DNA from: Pseudomonas sp. RIT409
GTDB taxonomy: Bacteria > Pseudomonadota > Gammaproteobacteria > Pseudomonadales > Pseudomonadaceae
Length of the DNA: 64,000 bases
Direction: 5' to 3'
Assembly: GCF_003052515.2 (NCBI RefSeq)
Contig: NZ_QARE02000006.1
Span: 1-64,000 of the forward strand
The translations under genes and the position numbers were made by a program. Below, piece by piece: positions 11,306 to 20,961 of this stretch (its first letter is position 1; each line of letters opens with the position of its first letter). Below the pieces are notes generated by a model. That model ran no database searches, was not told the origin of the DNA, and saw nothing but the letters and a program-made list of their open reading frames with translations.

Positions 11306-12481
11306 ATGCCATCTGCTATCTCCACTGACGTCCTGATTGTCGGCGCAGGCGTTGCCGGTCTCTGGCTCAACGCGCGCTTGCGTCGACAGGGCTTTTCGAC
11401 AGTGGTCGTGGAGCGCGACAGCCTGGGTGGCGGGCAGACCGTCAAGTCGCAAGGCATCATCCATGGGGGGGCCAAGTACGCGCTGCACGGCGCGTTGTCC
11501 GGCGCTTCCGAGGCCATCGCCGACATGCCCCGTCGCTGGCGCGACGCGCTCTCGGGAAAGGGTGAACTGGATCTCTCCGGTGTGCGGCTGCTTTCCGAAG
11601 CCCATTATCTCTGGTCGCCAGGGACGCTGGCGGGCAACCTCACCAGCTTCTTCGCCAGCAAGGCCGTGCGCGGTCGCGTCGATCAGGTCAAGGGCGCGGA
11701 ACTGCCCCCTGCCCTGCAAGACCCGCGCTTCAAAGGCAAGGTTTACCGTCTTGCGGAACTGGTGATCGACGTTCCGAGCCTGATCGAGAATCTGGCAGCC
11801 CTGGCTGGCGACAGCCTATTGGCAGGCGAGAAGATCGAGCCGCTGCTCGATGAAGGGGAAGTGGTCGGGCTGCGGGTCGACGGCCGAGATATTCATGCCC
11901 AGCGCGTGGTGCTGAGCGCGGGCGGCGGAACGGACGACCTGCTGAGAATGCTGAACGTCGACCAGCCCGCGATGCAGCGTCGTCCGCTGCACATGGTCAT
12001 GGTCAAAGGGCCGACACTCAAGCCACTCTACGCGCATTGCCTGGGGGGCGGCCCCAAGCCACGCATCACCGTGACCACGCACCCTGCGGCGAATGGCGAG
12101 TGGGTCTGGTACCTCGGCGGCGACCTTTCCGAGGCCGATGGCGTGGCCCGTGAACCGGCTGAACAGATCGCCACGGCAAAAAAGGAACTCGCCCAATTGC
12201 TGCCATGGGTCGACCTGAGCCAGGCGCAGTTCGCCACACTGCGTGTCGACCGAGCCGAGCCTATGCAATCCGGCCTCGTGCGCCCCGACAACGCTTTTCT
12301 CGATGTCCAGGGCCGTCTGATGGTGGGTTGGCCAACCAAGCTGGCCTTGGCCCCGGACTTCGCCGACCGAGTCCTGGCTTCGCTGTCCCGCGATGCCATT
12401 CATCCGATACCACAGCCGAAATACCCCGACCTGCCCAAGCCGCCTTTGGCTAAACCGGTATGGGATGTATTGCTGCCATGA
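11306..12481 (+). CDS. FAD-dependent oxidoreductase (DAO family)
   Basis: About 391 residues. The N-terminal dinucleotide-binding fold starts DVLIVGAGVAGLWLNARL and is followed by VVVERDSLGGGQT. The rest resembles D-amino-acid-oxidase-type flavoproteins, substrate unknown. ATG 11306 (MPSAIS, preceded by GAGG) is chosen; the frame extends upstream to 11273. Its stop overlaps the start of the aldo/keto reductase gene (ATGA at 12478), so the two are translationally coupled and may act in one pathway. Confidence 0.8.
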   Translation: MPSAISTDVLIVGAGVAGLWLNARLRRQGFSTVVVERDSLGGGQTVKSQGIIHGGAKYALHGALSGASEAIADMPRRWRDALSGKGELDLSGVRLLSEAHYLWSPGTLAGNLTSFFASKAVRGRVDQVKGAELPPALQDPRFKGKVYRLAELVIDVPSLIENLAALAGDSLLAGEKIEPLLDEGEVVGLRVDGRDIHAQRVVLSAGGGTDDLLRMLNVDQPAMQRRPLHMVMVKGPTLKPLYAHCLGGGPKPRITVTTHPAANGEWVWYLGGDLSEADGVAREPAEQIATAKKELAQLLPWVDLSQAQFATLRVDRAEPMQSGLVRPDNAFLDVQGRLMVGWPTKLALAPDFADRVLASLSRDAIHPIPQPKYPDLPKPPLAKPVWDVLLP

Positions 12482-13299
12482 AGACCCTGCATGATTGGCA
12501 CCGCCCACTGGGCAATCTGGGCCTCGACGTTTCGCCGCTTGGCTTGGGCACCGTCAAGCTGGGCCGCGATCAGGGCGTCAAATACCCCAGCGGCTTCACC
12601 ATCCCTGATGACGACGAAGCACGCAGGCTACTCAAGCTCGCGCGTGATCTGGGCATCAACCTGATCGACACGGCCCCCGCCTATGGCCGTAGCGAAGAGC
12701 GCCTGGGACCACTGCTGCGTGGCCAACGCCATGACTGGGTCATCGTGAGCAAGGTCGGTGAGGAATTCGAAGCCGGCCAGTCACGCCATGACTTCAGCGC
12801 CGCGCACACACGGATGTCGGTCGAGCGCAGCCTGAAGCGTCTGGAAACAGACTTCATTGATCTGGTGCTGGTCCACTCGGACGGTAATGACCTGCACGTA
12901 CTCAACGATTGCGAGGTGTACCAGACCCTGGCCGATCTCAAACGCGAAGGCAAGATTCGCGGCATGGGCTTCTCCGGCAAAACCGTAGAAGGTGGGCTGC
13001 TGGCCCTGCGACACGGTGATTGCGCCATGGTCACCTACAACCTCAATGAACAAGCAGAAAAGCCGGTGCTCGATTACGCCGCCGCGCACGGCAAAGGCAT
13101 TTTGATCAAGAAGGCGTTGGCCAGCGGGCACGCCTGCCTGAGTTCCGGCGTCGACCCCGTGCAGGCCAGCTTTGAATTGCTGTTCGAGCATCCTGGCGTG
13201 ACCGGTGCTATCGTCGGAACGATCAATCCATTGCACCTGTCCCACAACGTGGCCACTGCCGCTGCCGTGCTAGACCATCAGTACCGTCAACGGCGCTGA
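12478..13299 (+). CDS. aldo/keto reductase
   Basis: About 273 residues of a TIM-barrel NADPH-dependent reductase. The catalytic-site blocks LIDTAPAYGRSEERLG, VSKVGEEF and LVHSD are visible. The C-terminal VTGAIVGTINPLHL matches the nucleotide-binding end of the barrel. The start overlaps the stop of the flavoprotein gene. Natural substrate is unknown. A third gene follows 36 bp downstream. Confidence 0.85.
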   Translation: MKTLHDWHRPLGNLGLDVSPLGLGTVKLGRDQGVKYPSGFTIPDDDEARRLLKLARDLGINLIDTAPAYGRSEERLGPLLRGQRHDWVIVSKVGEEFEAGQSRHDFSAAHTRMSVERSLKRLETDFIDLVLVHSDGNDLHVLNDCEVYQTLADLKREGKIRGMGFSGKTVEGGLLALRHGDCAMVTYNLNEQAEKPVLDYAAAHGKGILIKKALASGHACLSSGVDPVQASFELLFEHPGVTGAIVGTINPLHLSHNVATAAAVLDHQYRQRR

Positions 13300-13335
13300 C
13301 TGCCGCGGCCGACCCCAACGCAAGAAGGAGCCGAT

Positions 13336-14307
13336 ATGCCGCGAACGCTGATCCGCAAGAACCCGAGCAATTTCAAAACCCTGCCACTGTTCGTCGAAGC
13401 TACACCCGAAGGCCTGAGCTACCAGAGTGTCGGGATGCCGCTCAATTTTTCCCAGACCCTGCAACGTCGTCGCAACATCGAAGTGGACAACAGCGAACGC
13501 TTTTCCACCGAACTGGCCAATCTGGGGGTCTCGGTTCGCCTCACCCTCACCTGGCAGAACCGCGACTACTGGGTGTTGGTCCGGCAACGGCGGCAGGACC
13601 GCGGCGATGTGGTGCTGAAGCTGATCTCCGGCTACGTGCCGGCACATGAGCTCAACCTGCCGCTGCTGACCGCCATTCAGGAGGTCGCCGAAGAATGCCT
13701 GATCGAAACGCCACAGGGGTGGCTCAGCGGCCGCTTCAATGACACGTGGCTGCCGACACCCTACGCGTCAGCGTTGCATTACCGCGAGGCGATGCCCTTT
13801 CGCTTGAGCCCGCTTTCAGGGGCGGCGCGCCCGGTGCGTTGCGGCAGCATGAACCTGATCGAGCGACCTCGCGCCTACGTCCATCTGCCGACGGCATCGT
13901 TGCAATTGATCTATGACCTGCGCCTTGAGGTGCCGAAGGAAGCCCGTCCCTTGAGTCTGTTCCACGTCGACGAGGCGCTGGAGAAAGATGAACTGGTGGC
14001 ACGCCTCAACCGCAGCAAGCCTGACCTGTATCTCATGCCTTTGGCAAATGGCAAACCGCTGCCCGAACTCTACACCTTGAAAAACGACAAGTTGTCTCCT
14101 GCGGGCACGCGCGGTTTGTACCTGGCCGAAAGTTTTGCAGCCCAGGATGGCTGGGTGGTGCGGGACGAGCGAATTCGTTGGAAAGACTGGCTGGTGCAGC
14201 AAGGGCTGGTGCCGCCTAAGGCGAAGAAGGCAGGGATCAAGCGGCGATTGAAAGTGGGTGCCAAACAACTGCTGCGCATGGCGCGGCACAAGTTGCACAA
14301 GTCCTAG
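13336..14307 (+). CDS. conserved hypothetical protein with a Nudix-box-like segment
   Basis: A 323-residue soluble protein with no signal peptide. I do not recognise a named family with certainty. Near residue 106, SGYVPAHE...AIQEVAEEC resembles a Nudix box (G-x5-E ... R-E-V-x-E-E), but the spacer between the glutamate and the EVxEE part is two residues too long and the arginine is glutamine. AAGGAG precedes ATG 13336. It continues the plus-strand cluster of flavoprotein and aldo/keto reductase genes and converges on hldE. The C-terminus is basic. Confidence 0.6.
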   Translation: MPRTLIRKNPSNFKTLPLFVEATPEGLSYQSVGMPLNFSQTLQRRRNIEVDNSERFSTELANLGVSVRLTLTWQNRDYWVLVRQRRQDRGDVVLKLISGYVPAHELNLPLLTAIQEVAEECLIETPQGWLSGRFNDTWLPTPYASALHYREAMPFRLSPLSGAARPVRCGSMNLIERPRAYVHLPTASLQLIYDLRLEVPKEARPLSLFHVDEALEKDELVARLNRSKPDLYLMPLANGKPLPELYTLKNDKLSPAGTRGLYLAESFAAQDGWVVRDERIRWKDWLVQQGLVPPKAKKAGIKRRLKVGAKQLLRMARHKLHKS

Positions 14308-14357
14308 TGGAGAGAAGAGCGCTCATGAGGGTGTTGAGCCTGACTGCCACCGCTTGC

Positions 14358-14385
14358 CGACAAGCGCTCCTACAGGCGCTTGTCG
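14358..14385. repeat. REP-derived hairpin between convergent genes
   Basis: CGACAAGCGC and GCGCTTGTCG form a 10 bp stem with loop TCCTACAG, which is the REP tail sequence. There is no U-tract, so termination from either side is uncertain. Confidence 0.5.
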
Positions 14386-14403
14386 AGCGGGTGGAGCGAT
14401 CAC

Positions 14404-15825
14404 TCACTGGCCGCGAATTTTCTCGACGATGGCCGTGGTGGAGCTGTTTTCAACCAACCCGAGCACACGCACTTCGCCCCCATAGGCTTGCACGATCTGC
14501 GCCCCGACCACTTGGTCCACGGTGTAATCCCCGCCCTTCACCAACACGTCAGGTTTGACGTGACTCAGCAGGTTCTCCGGGGTGCCTTCCGAAAAGCTGA
14601 TGACCCAGTCCACGGCGCCCAGGCCGGCCAGCACGGCCATGCGACGGTCGACGCTGTTGATTGGGCGGCCGGGGCCTTTGAGGCGACTGACCGAGGCGTC
14701 GTCGTTCACCGCAACGATCAGGCGATCCCCTTGGGCGCTGGCCTGCTCCAGATAGGTCACATGGCCGGCATGCAGGATGTCGAAGCAGCCGTTGGTGAAG
14801 ACGATTTTTTCGTTGTGCGCCCGGGCGTCCTCGATCGCCAGCAGCAACTGATCAAGGCTCAGCACCCCTCGCTCGGAACCCTCGGCACGCTGAATGGCAC
14901 GGCGCAACTCGGGGGCGCTGATCGCCGCGGTCCCTAGCTTGCCGACGACGATACCGGCCGCGAGGTTGGCCAGTGCCACGGCGTGGGGCAATTCTTCACC
15001 GGCAGCGATGGCCGCGGCCAAGGTGGAAATCACGGTGTCACCGGCGCCGGTCACGTCGAAGACTTCGCGGGCACGTGCAGGCAGGTGGAGGGCTTGCTGA
15101 TCGGGGCGCAACAACGTCATACCGTGTTCGCCACGGGTCACCAGCAGCGCCCCCAGTTCCAGATCGGTCATCAGCCTCGCGCCTTTGGCGACAAGTTCAG
15201 CCTCATCGGCACAGGAGCCGACAATGGCTTCGAATTCGCTGAGGTTCGGGGTGATGATGCTGGCGCCGCGATAAATCGCGAAATCCTTGCCCTTCGGGTC
15301 GGCCAACACGGGAATACCCCGGTCGCGCGCGGCCTTGATTAGCACTTGGTGATTCTTCAGTGCGCCCTTGCCGTAATCGGACAGGACCAGCACCTTGACC
15401 CCGTCGAGCAAGGCGTCGACTTCACGGCCCAGCGCATCGGCGTCTGTAGCGAAAGGCTCTTCGAAATCGATGCGCAGCAATTGCTGATGGCGGCTCATGA
15501 CGCGCAGCTTGACGATCGTAGGCTGTTGCGCGATGCGCTGGAAGCGCGCCGTGACGCCCGCGGCCTTGAGGCTGTTGCCCAGGCTCTCGGCGGCTTCGTC
15601 CTCACCGGTCACGCCAACCAGGGACGCCTTGGCTCCCAGCGCGGCGATGTTCAGCGCCACGTTGGCGGCACCGCCCGGCCGGTCTTCGATCTGATCGACT
15701 TTCACCACCGGGACCGGGGCTTCTGGGGAAATTCTCGACGTGCCGCCATGCCAATAGCGGTCGAGCATGACGTCGCCCACCACAAGAACTGGTGCCTGAT
15801 CGAAACGTGGCATGGACAACTTCAT
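14404..15825 (-). CDS. hldE: bifunctional heptose 7-phosphate kinase / heptose 1-phosphate adenylyltransferase
   Basis: A 473-residue fused enzyme. The N-terminal PfkB-type kinase (GGAANVALNIAALG, VTGAGDTVIS) phosphorylates D-glycero-manno-heptose 7-phosphate. The C-terminal nucleotidyltransferase (FTNGCFDILHAGHVTYLEQA, from about residue 340) makes the ADP-heptose precursor. The product feeds WaaC and WaaF encoded further along. ATG 15825 (MKLSMPRFDQ) matches family length; the extra upstream codons are discarded. It lies downstream of msbA on the same strand, separated by a REPIN. Confidence 0.95.
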   Translation of the reverse strand: MKLSMPRFDQAPVLVVGDVMLDRYWHGGTSRISPEAPVPVVKVDQIEDRPGGAANVALNIAALGAKASLVGVTGEDEAAESLGNSLKAAGVTARFQRIAQQPTIVKLRVMSRHQQLLRIDFEEPFATDADALGREVDALLDGVKVLVLSDYGKGALKNHQVLIKAARDRGIPVLADPKGKDFAIYRGASIITPNLSEFEAIVGSCADEAELVAKGARLMTDLELGALLVTRGEHGMTLLRPDQQALHLPARAREVFDVTGAGDTVISTLAAAIAAGEELPHAVALANLAAGIVVGKLGTAAISAPELRRAIQRAEGSERGVLSLDQLLLAIEDARAHNEKIVFTNGCFDILHAGHVTYLEQASAQGDRLIVAVNDDASVSRLKGPGRPINSVDRRMAVLAGLGAVDWVISFSEGTPENLLSHVKPDVLVKGGDYTVDQVVGAQIVQAYGGEVRVLGLVENSSTTAIVEKIRGQ

Positions 15826-15933
15826 CGAACAACCCGCAACTGAAAATGAACAGGGGCGGAATCTTAGCACAGGGTTTGCGAAGGCTTGATGCCTTGGGGA
15901 AAAGTGAGTGGGACCGTTGACGACAATTACACT

Positions 15934-16022
15934 TGTAGCAGCGCGCTTGCCCGCGATTACGGTGCATCAATCACATGGACCTTGATTGATGAATCGCAAT
16001 CGCGGGCAAGCGCGCTCCTACA
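15934..16022. repeat. REPIN (two inverted REP sequences)
   Basis: TGTAGCAGCGCGCTTGCCC and its inverted partner GGGCAAGCGCGCTCCTACA bracket a loop that itself contains TCAATCA / TTGATTGA. It belongs to the main GTAGGAGCGCGCTTGCCCGC class of this genome. Confidence 0.85.
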
Positions 16023-16070
16023 AGGTTTCGGGCGCTCGACAATTGTCAGAGCGCAATCGTCCGAAAAGGA

Positions 16071-17873
16071 TCAGACCGCCCCGACCGGTGCCGGCTCGTC
16101 GAGCCCCATGGCATGCAGCCGCGCGTAATAACCATTTTTGGACAGCAACTGAGGATGGGTACCTCGCTCGACGATACGCCCCTGATCCATCACCAGAATG
16201 AGGTCGGCCCGTTCGATGGTCGACAGCCGGTGCGCGATGACCAGCGTTGTACGGCCCTTCATGACGTGATCCAGCGCGGCCTGAATGTGCCGCTCGGATT
16301 CAGTGTCCAGTGCCGACGTCGCTTCGTCGAGAATCAGCAATGGCGCGTTTTTCAACAGAGCACGGGCAATCGCCAATCGCTGCCGCTGACCACCGGAGAG
16401 CAGCACGCCGTTTTCACCTACCTGCGTGTCGAACCCTTCCGGCAATTGATCGACGAACTCCTTGGCATAGGCATCGGCAGCGGCAGCCTCGATATCCGCG
16501 CGGGGGGCACCGGCCAGATCGCCGTAGGCGATGTTGTTGGCAACGGAGTCGTTGAACAGCGTCACGTTCTGATTCACCTGGGCCACATGGCGGCGCAGGT
16601 TGCGCAACCGATAGTTTTCGATTTCGACACCGTCGAGCAGGATCTGCCCCGATGAATGGTGGTAGAAGCGAGGAATGAGGTTGGCCAGGGTCGATTTGCC
16701 GCTGCCCGAACGCCCTACCAGCGCGATCATCTGACCGGGCGAGGCGGAAAAACTGATGTCATGCAGCACTGTTCGATCGGTGTCCGGGTAGGCGAAACTC
16801 AGATTACGCACTTCCAGATGGCCTTCGACACGCTCGCGCTCGACGGTGCCCGTATCGATTTCCGGCTCCACATCCAACTGTTCGAAAATGCTCTCCGCGC
16901 CCGCCACACCCTTCTGGATCGTCGAACTGACTTCCGAGAGCTGGCGAATCGGTTTGGGCAACAGGCCCGCGGCGGTGATGTACGCCACCAGATCACCCGC
17001 CGTCGCGTCGCCACGCAACCACAGCACCAGGAACATCAGCACGGCCATGGCGGTGTAGATGACCAACTGCAGCATGGGCGTGTAGATCGAGCCGGTCTTG
17101 GTCATGCGCAGTTGCTTATCGGTATTGCTGGTGCTGGCCCTTTTAAAGCGTTCCTCTTCGTACTTTTCGCCGCCGAAGCTGCGCACCACGCGATAACCCT
17201 GAATGGTTTCCGAGGCCACGTGGGTGACATCCCCCATCGCCACCTGGATCTTCTTGCTCTGCTTGCGGAATTTCTTGCTGGAACTGCCCACCATGACCGC
17301 GATCAACGGCAGGATCGCCAGCATGACGAGGGTGAGCTTCCAGTTCATCCACACCAGGTACAGGAACAGAAACACAACGGTCAGCCCTTCGCGAATGACG
17401 ACTTTGATAGCGTCCGTTGCAGCCCCGGTGACCATGGTGACGTTGAAGGTGATGCGGGAAATCAGATGCCCGGAGTTATGGGTATCGAAATAGCGATTGG
17501 GCAACACCAGCAGCTTGTTGAACAGTTCGACCCGCAGATCGTGAACCAGGCCGAGGGAGACCTTTGCCAGGAAATAGTTGCCCAGGTAAGAGCCAAGCCC
17601 CTGCCAGGCGGCGATCAGCACGATCAGCAAAGGCACCGCTTGCAGCAGTTGCACGTCCCGGAGGTAGGGCGTGTTGGGAAACAGCACGGCCTCGGGGTTG
17701 GTCAGGCCGTCGACGAAGTACTTCAGGATGCCCGCCAGCATGGGCTGGGTCGAGGCGAAAATGACGAAACCGACGATGCTGAGCAAAAAGATGCCCACGT
17801 AGGGTTTCACGTAAGTCAGCAGTCGAAAATAGATTTTCAGGCTGGAGGATTCGCGTTTCTCTGGCGTGCTCAT
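16071..17873 (-). CDS. msbA: lipid A export ATP-binding/permease MsbA
   Basis: A 600-residue ABC half-transporter that flips lipid A-core across the inner membrane as a homodimer. Six N-terminal transmembrane helices (from about residue 20) are followed by the ATPase: Walker A VGRSGSGKST, signature LSGGQRQRLAIARA and Walker B LLILDEATSALD. Start MSTPEKRESS at 17873 is preferred; an ATG two codons upstream (17879) is equally possible and neither has a clear Shine-Dalgarno. It is divergent from the kinase-like gene at 18045. Confidence 0.94.
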   Translation of the reverse strand: MSTPEKRESSSLKIYFRLLTYVKPYVGIFLLSIVGFVIFASTQPMLAGILKYFVDGLTNPEAVLFPNTPYLRDVQLLQAVPLLIVLIAAWQGLGSYLGNYFLAKVSLGLVHDLRVELFNKLLVLPNRYFDTHNSGHLISRITFNVTMVTGAATDAIKVVIREGLTVVFLFLYLVWMNWKLTLVMLAILPLIAVMVGSSSKKFRKQSKKIQVAMGDVTHVASETIQGYRVVRSFGGEKYEEERFKRASTSNTDKQLRMTKTGSIYTPMLQLVIYTAMAVLMFLVLWLRGDATAGDLVAYITAAGLLPKPIRQLSEVSSTIQKGVAGAESIFEQLDVEPEIDTGTVERERVEGHLEVRNLSFAYPDTDRTVLHDISFSASPGQMIALVGRSGSGKSTLANLIPRFYHHSSGQILLDGVEIENYRLRNLRRHVAQVNQNVTLFNDSVANNIAYGDLAGAPRADIEAAAADAYAKEFVDQLPEGFDTQVGENGVLLSGGQRQRLAIARALLKNAPLLILDEATSALDTESERHIQAALDHVMKGRTTLVIAHRLSTIERADLILVMDQGRIVERGTHPQLLSKNGYYARLHAMGLDEPAPVGAV

Positions 17874-18044
17874 GGTCATCGATACGATTAGAAGAGCCGA
17901 AATACTACCACACGCAAGGTAGGTGAAAACGTTACGCAACCGGGCCGCCCCGGCAACGAGCGATTTGAAGAGCCCCGTGCGCAGAGCGTTGGGCCTGGGG
18001 CGAGCGGCTGAGGTATCATGGCGGCCTTTTTCGAAGGAGCCCGC

Positions 18045-18707
18045 ATGCGCGCACTCGCCTACCCTGACTACCAAGCCTTACGCAAAGATGCCGAAGTCAT
18101 CGAGGCCGATGCTTTTGGAGACAAGGTCTTGCGCCTGACCGATGGCAACTTCATGAAGCTGTTCAGGCGCAAGCGACTGGTGTCGTCCGCTGCGCTGTTC
18201 CCCTACGCCAAACGCTTCGCGAACAACGCGTCGACCCTGCACAAGCGCGGCATTCCCTGCCCCGATGTGCTGGAAACCTACCGGGTAGGGGAAATAGCCC
18301 GTGACGTGGTTCATTACCGGCCACTGCCGGGTCGAACCCTTCGCCAACTGATTGCCGAACCTGGGTATTTCAACGATGAGGCTTTGCTGCGCAAGTTCGG
18401 CCGGTTCGTCGCAGAACTGCACAATCAGGGTATTTATTTCCGTTCGCTGCACCTGGGCAACGTCGTCATGACCCCGGACAACGAATTCGGCCTCATCGAC
18501 ATCGCTGACATGAAGACGCTGCGTCGCCCATTGCGTAAAAGCCTGTGCCTGCGCAACTTCCAGCACATGCGCCGCTATAAGGGAGACCATGCGTGGCTAC
18601 TGCAAAACCACGGCGACCTCTTCTTCGAGGCCTACATTGAACACAGCGCCCACGCATGGGAACGCCAGGTACTCGTAGAGCACCTAGCACGTGCGGATCA
18701 GGTCTGA
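18045..18707 (+). CDS. LPS-associated kinase-like protein (BUD32/toluene-tolerance type)
   Basis: About 220 residues of a small kinase fold found between msbA and waaL in pseudomonads (PA4998 position, from memory). The usual catalytic HGDxHxxN loop appears as FRSLHLGNVV: the asparagine is present, but the aspartate position is serine. The later IDIADM keeps an aspartate in the metal-binding position. It may phosphorylate a core sugar or be a degenerate kinase. AAGGAG precedes ATG 18045. Its 3' end overlaps the convergent waaL by 10 bp. Confidence 0.7.
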   Translation: MRALAYPDYQALRKDAEVIEADAFGDKVLRLTDGNFMKLFRRKRLVSSAALFPYAKRFANNASTLHKRGIPCPDVLETYRVGEIARDVVHYRPLPGRTLRQLIAEPGYFNDEALLRKFGRFVAELHNQGIYFRSLHLGNVVMTPDNEFGLIDIADMKTLRRPLRKSLCLRNFQHMRRYKGDHAWLLQNHGDLFFEAYIEHSAHAWERQVLVEHLARADQV

Positions 18708-19924
18708 CGCTCGATCGAGCGCTCCTTTTTTTCCGACTTACCGAGACACAGCGAAAGCACGAACGGCATCCAGACCACCATCCACATCGCACGCGCACGG
18801 CCGAAAACGGTGAAGACGTCGAACTGCACGGCCACCGTCGCGAACACCCAGATCATCAGAATCGCCATCCCCAGGCTTTCCGTCCGGTGACGCCATGCCC
18901 GAAAGCCCAGCCAGAGCCAGAGCCAGATCCAAAGCGCGGCAAAGGGCACCCCGTACTGAATGGCCGTGTCCAGAATCAGATTGTGGCAATGGCCGAATAC
19001 CACTCCGCCCGCGCTCACTTCGTAGTCGCTGCTCAGGCCGATCCCCAGCCATGGGCGCTGCTGAATCAGCTCGACAGCGCCTTTCATCAGGATCAGCCGC
19101 TCCGAGTCGCCGCGTTGCACGATCGAAGGTTCGAAAATGGCCAGGGCTGCCGCGGCCACCAAAGCCACGATCGCCAGCGCACGATAGAAACGACCACCGC
19201 CCAGCAGCACGACTACGCCAGCGACGGCAATCAGCGACACGATGGACCCACGACTGCCGGTCATGATCACGAACGCCACTGAACATGCCTGCAGGATTGC
19301 CCAAACAACACGGGCACTCAGCCGTTGCGGCCACCATGTACAACTGAGCACCACCAGCGCTGCAATCGTGTAACCGGCTGGGTTGGGGTTGTCCATGAAG
19401 CCGCCAAACCCGAACATCCGGTCGATCCCGCGCATCGGATAGGCGATCAGCGCGGCCAGGGAGTAAAGCCCCGCAAGCGCGCCCCAGAGAATCATCATGC
19501 TTTGCAGCGGCTTGTTGAATGTGCGCCCCCACACGATCCAGCCAAGGATCAGCATGAGGAAAAACAACTCGCGTTTGATGATGGTCAGGTAGCGCTCGGC
19601 ATCGGCACTCCAGCTCAGCGACACCAGCGACCAGACGAACAGCAGCAAGAACAGCCAGAGCTCACGGCGATTCAAAACCGTATGACGGAATTCGTGGAAG
19701 TAGCGCACGATCAGGTACAGGCATGGCAGGTAAACGAATGCCGTCAGCAGCCAGCTGTAAAACTTCATGGTCGGTGTCAACAGCACACCGGCGACGCTCC
19801 AGAACAAGCCCAATGCGAGCAGCAGGCCCCCAGGGCCCAGATGATTCGAAATCTCCCGCCACTGCGCGGTGACCTGAGAATAAACGCTGCTTACCGACCG
19901 CTTGTCCTGTAAAGGCTGACTCAC
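18698..19924 (-). CDS. waaL: O-antigen ligase WaaL (Wzy/WaaL family membrane protein)
   Basis: About 408 residues with roughly ten to twelve transmembrane helices and a large periplasmic loop. The Wzy_C-type core is visible (MTGSRGSIVSLIAV; RPWLGIGLSSDYEV with GHCHNLILD). It joins O antigen from undecaprenyl diphosphate to lipid A-core at the periplasmic face. Start taken as GTG 19924, which overlaps the wapR stop as GTGA and has AAGGG upstream; the frame is also open further up to 19978. Confidence 0.85.
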   Translation of the reverse strand: MSQPLQDKRSVSSVYSQVTAQWREISNHLGPGGLLLALGLFWSVAGVLLTPTMKFYSWLLTAFVYLPCLYLIVRYFHEFRHTVLNRRELWLFLLLFVWSLVSLSWSADAERYLTIIKRELFFLMLILGWIVWGRTFNKPLQSMMILWGALAGLYSLAALIAYPMRGIDRMFGFGGFMDNPNPAGYTIAALVVLSCTWWPQRLSARVVWAILQACSVAFVIMTGSRGSIVSLIAVAGVVVLLGGGRFYRALAIVALVAAAALAIFEPSIVQRGDSERLILMKGAVELIQQRPWLGIGLSSDYEVSAGGVVFGHCHNLILDTAIQYGVPFAALWIWLWLWLGFRAWRHRTESLGMAILMIWVFATVAVQFDVFTVFGRARAMWMVVWMPFVLSLCLGKSEKKERSIERQT

Positions 19925-20832
19925 TGTGCACCCTTGGGTTTGCCGTATTTGAAAACAAAGTGCCTGAATCTCTTCCATGTCAGGCGATTCCAGCGATGAA
20001 CCGGAATGCTGGCGAACAGGCCCCGGGCGAATTTCTTGTCGGTCACGACGGACTCTTTCAACGCCTTGTTGATGATCGCCAGACGCCCCGCTTCGTAGGC
20101 CGGATTGTCGCGGTAGGCCTCGATGACTTTCAGGTCGTAGACGAGTTGGCTTTTGTACGCGGTTTTGGAGATGTTGGTGGCGTGCCGGCGATACAGCGTG
20201 ACTCGATCAGGCAGAATGTCGACCTGATAACCGGCCTGGGCGATTCTCAGCGTCATCTGAAAATCCTGGACCTTGATGGCCGGGTCGTACCCACCGACAT
20301 GATCGATCGCCTCACGCCGGTACATTGCCACCGGAGCCCCGACCGCATAAGCATCCGCCAGCAACTGGTCGAAGCTCCAGCGCTGCACGGACGATTGCCG
20401 GGCGACCTTATGCTTGATCGGACGACCAATCGAGTCGATGTAGATGACCTTTGCACCCAGCAGACCGACTTCCGGATGTTCCTGCATGTAGCTGACCTGC
20501 CGGCGGATCCGCCCGGCCAGCATGATGTCGTCGGAGTCGTGGGTAACTATGAACTCGCCCCGCGCATGGCTGAGCGCCAGGTTGAGTGCAGCACTGACGC
20601 CCATGTTGGGCTGCTGGTAAAACTGGAAACCGTGCAAGCGCTGCAGCGCTTCGATCTTCGCGGCGCTGCCGTCGGTGGAGCCGTCGTTCACGACGATCAG
20701 CTCAAAATTGTCGTAATCCTGCGCCAGAATGCTGCGCAGGCATTCCTCGATGTACAACTCGTGGTTGAAACACGGCACCAGAATCGAGACCAATGGCCAT
20801 TTCATATCCGCAATTGACCCTTGGCTCTGCAT
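19921..20832 (-). CDS. wapR: GT2 family glycosyltransferase (WapR-like rhamnosyltransferase)
   Basis: About 303 residues. A GT-A fold starts VSILVPCFNHELYIEECLRS, with the VVNDGSTDGS nucleotide-sugar site and the HDSDDIM metal-binding motif. In P. aeruginosa the gene at this position adds the alpha-1,3-rhamnose that receives O antigen, which fits overlap with waaL. Start 20832 (MQSQGS, preceded by GAAGGTG) is preferred; ATG 20805 (MKWPLVSILV) is the alternative. The exact sugar is inferred from synteny. Confidence 0.8.
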   Translation of the reverse strand: MQSQGSIADMKWPLVSILVPCFNHELYIEECLRSILAQDYDNFELIVVNDGSTDGSAAKIEALQRLHGFQFYQQPNMGVSAALNLALSHARGEFIVTHDSDDIMLAGRIRRQVSYMQEHPEVGLLGAKVIYIDSIGRPIKHKVARQSSVQRWSFDQLLADAYAVGAPVAMYRREAIDHVGGYDPAIKVQDFQMTLRIAQAGYQVDILPDRVTLYRRHATNISKTAYKSQLVYDLKVIEAYRDNPAYEAGRLAIINKALKESVVTDKKFARGLFASIPVHRWNRLTWKRFRHFVFKYGKPKGAQ

Positions 20833-20961
20833 AACACCTTCGATGACCGCATGCACAGGGAGCGATCAGTATCGCGTCGACCTGGCTTTAACAGCAAAAA
20901 CGTTCGAGGGCAGTCTGTTTTCAAATGAGTGTCGTTATAGGCGCTGGCTAAGCCGTTCAAT

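Noticed and set aside
15934..16022. Inverted repeats considered as CRISPR or attachment sites
   Set aside because: Only two inverted REP units, no regular spacers, cas genes or integrase anywhere in the window.
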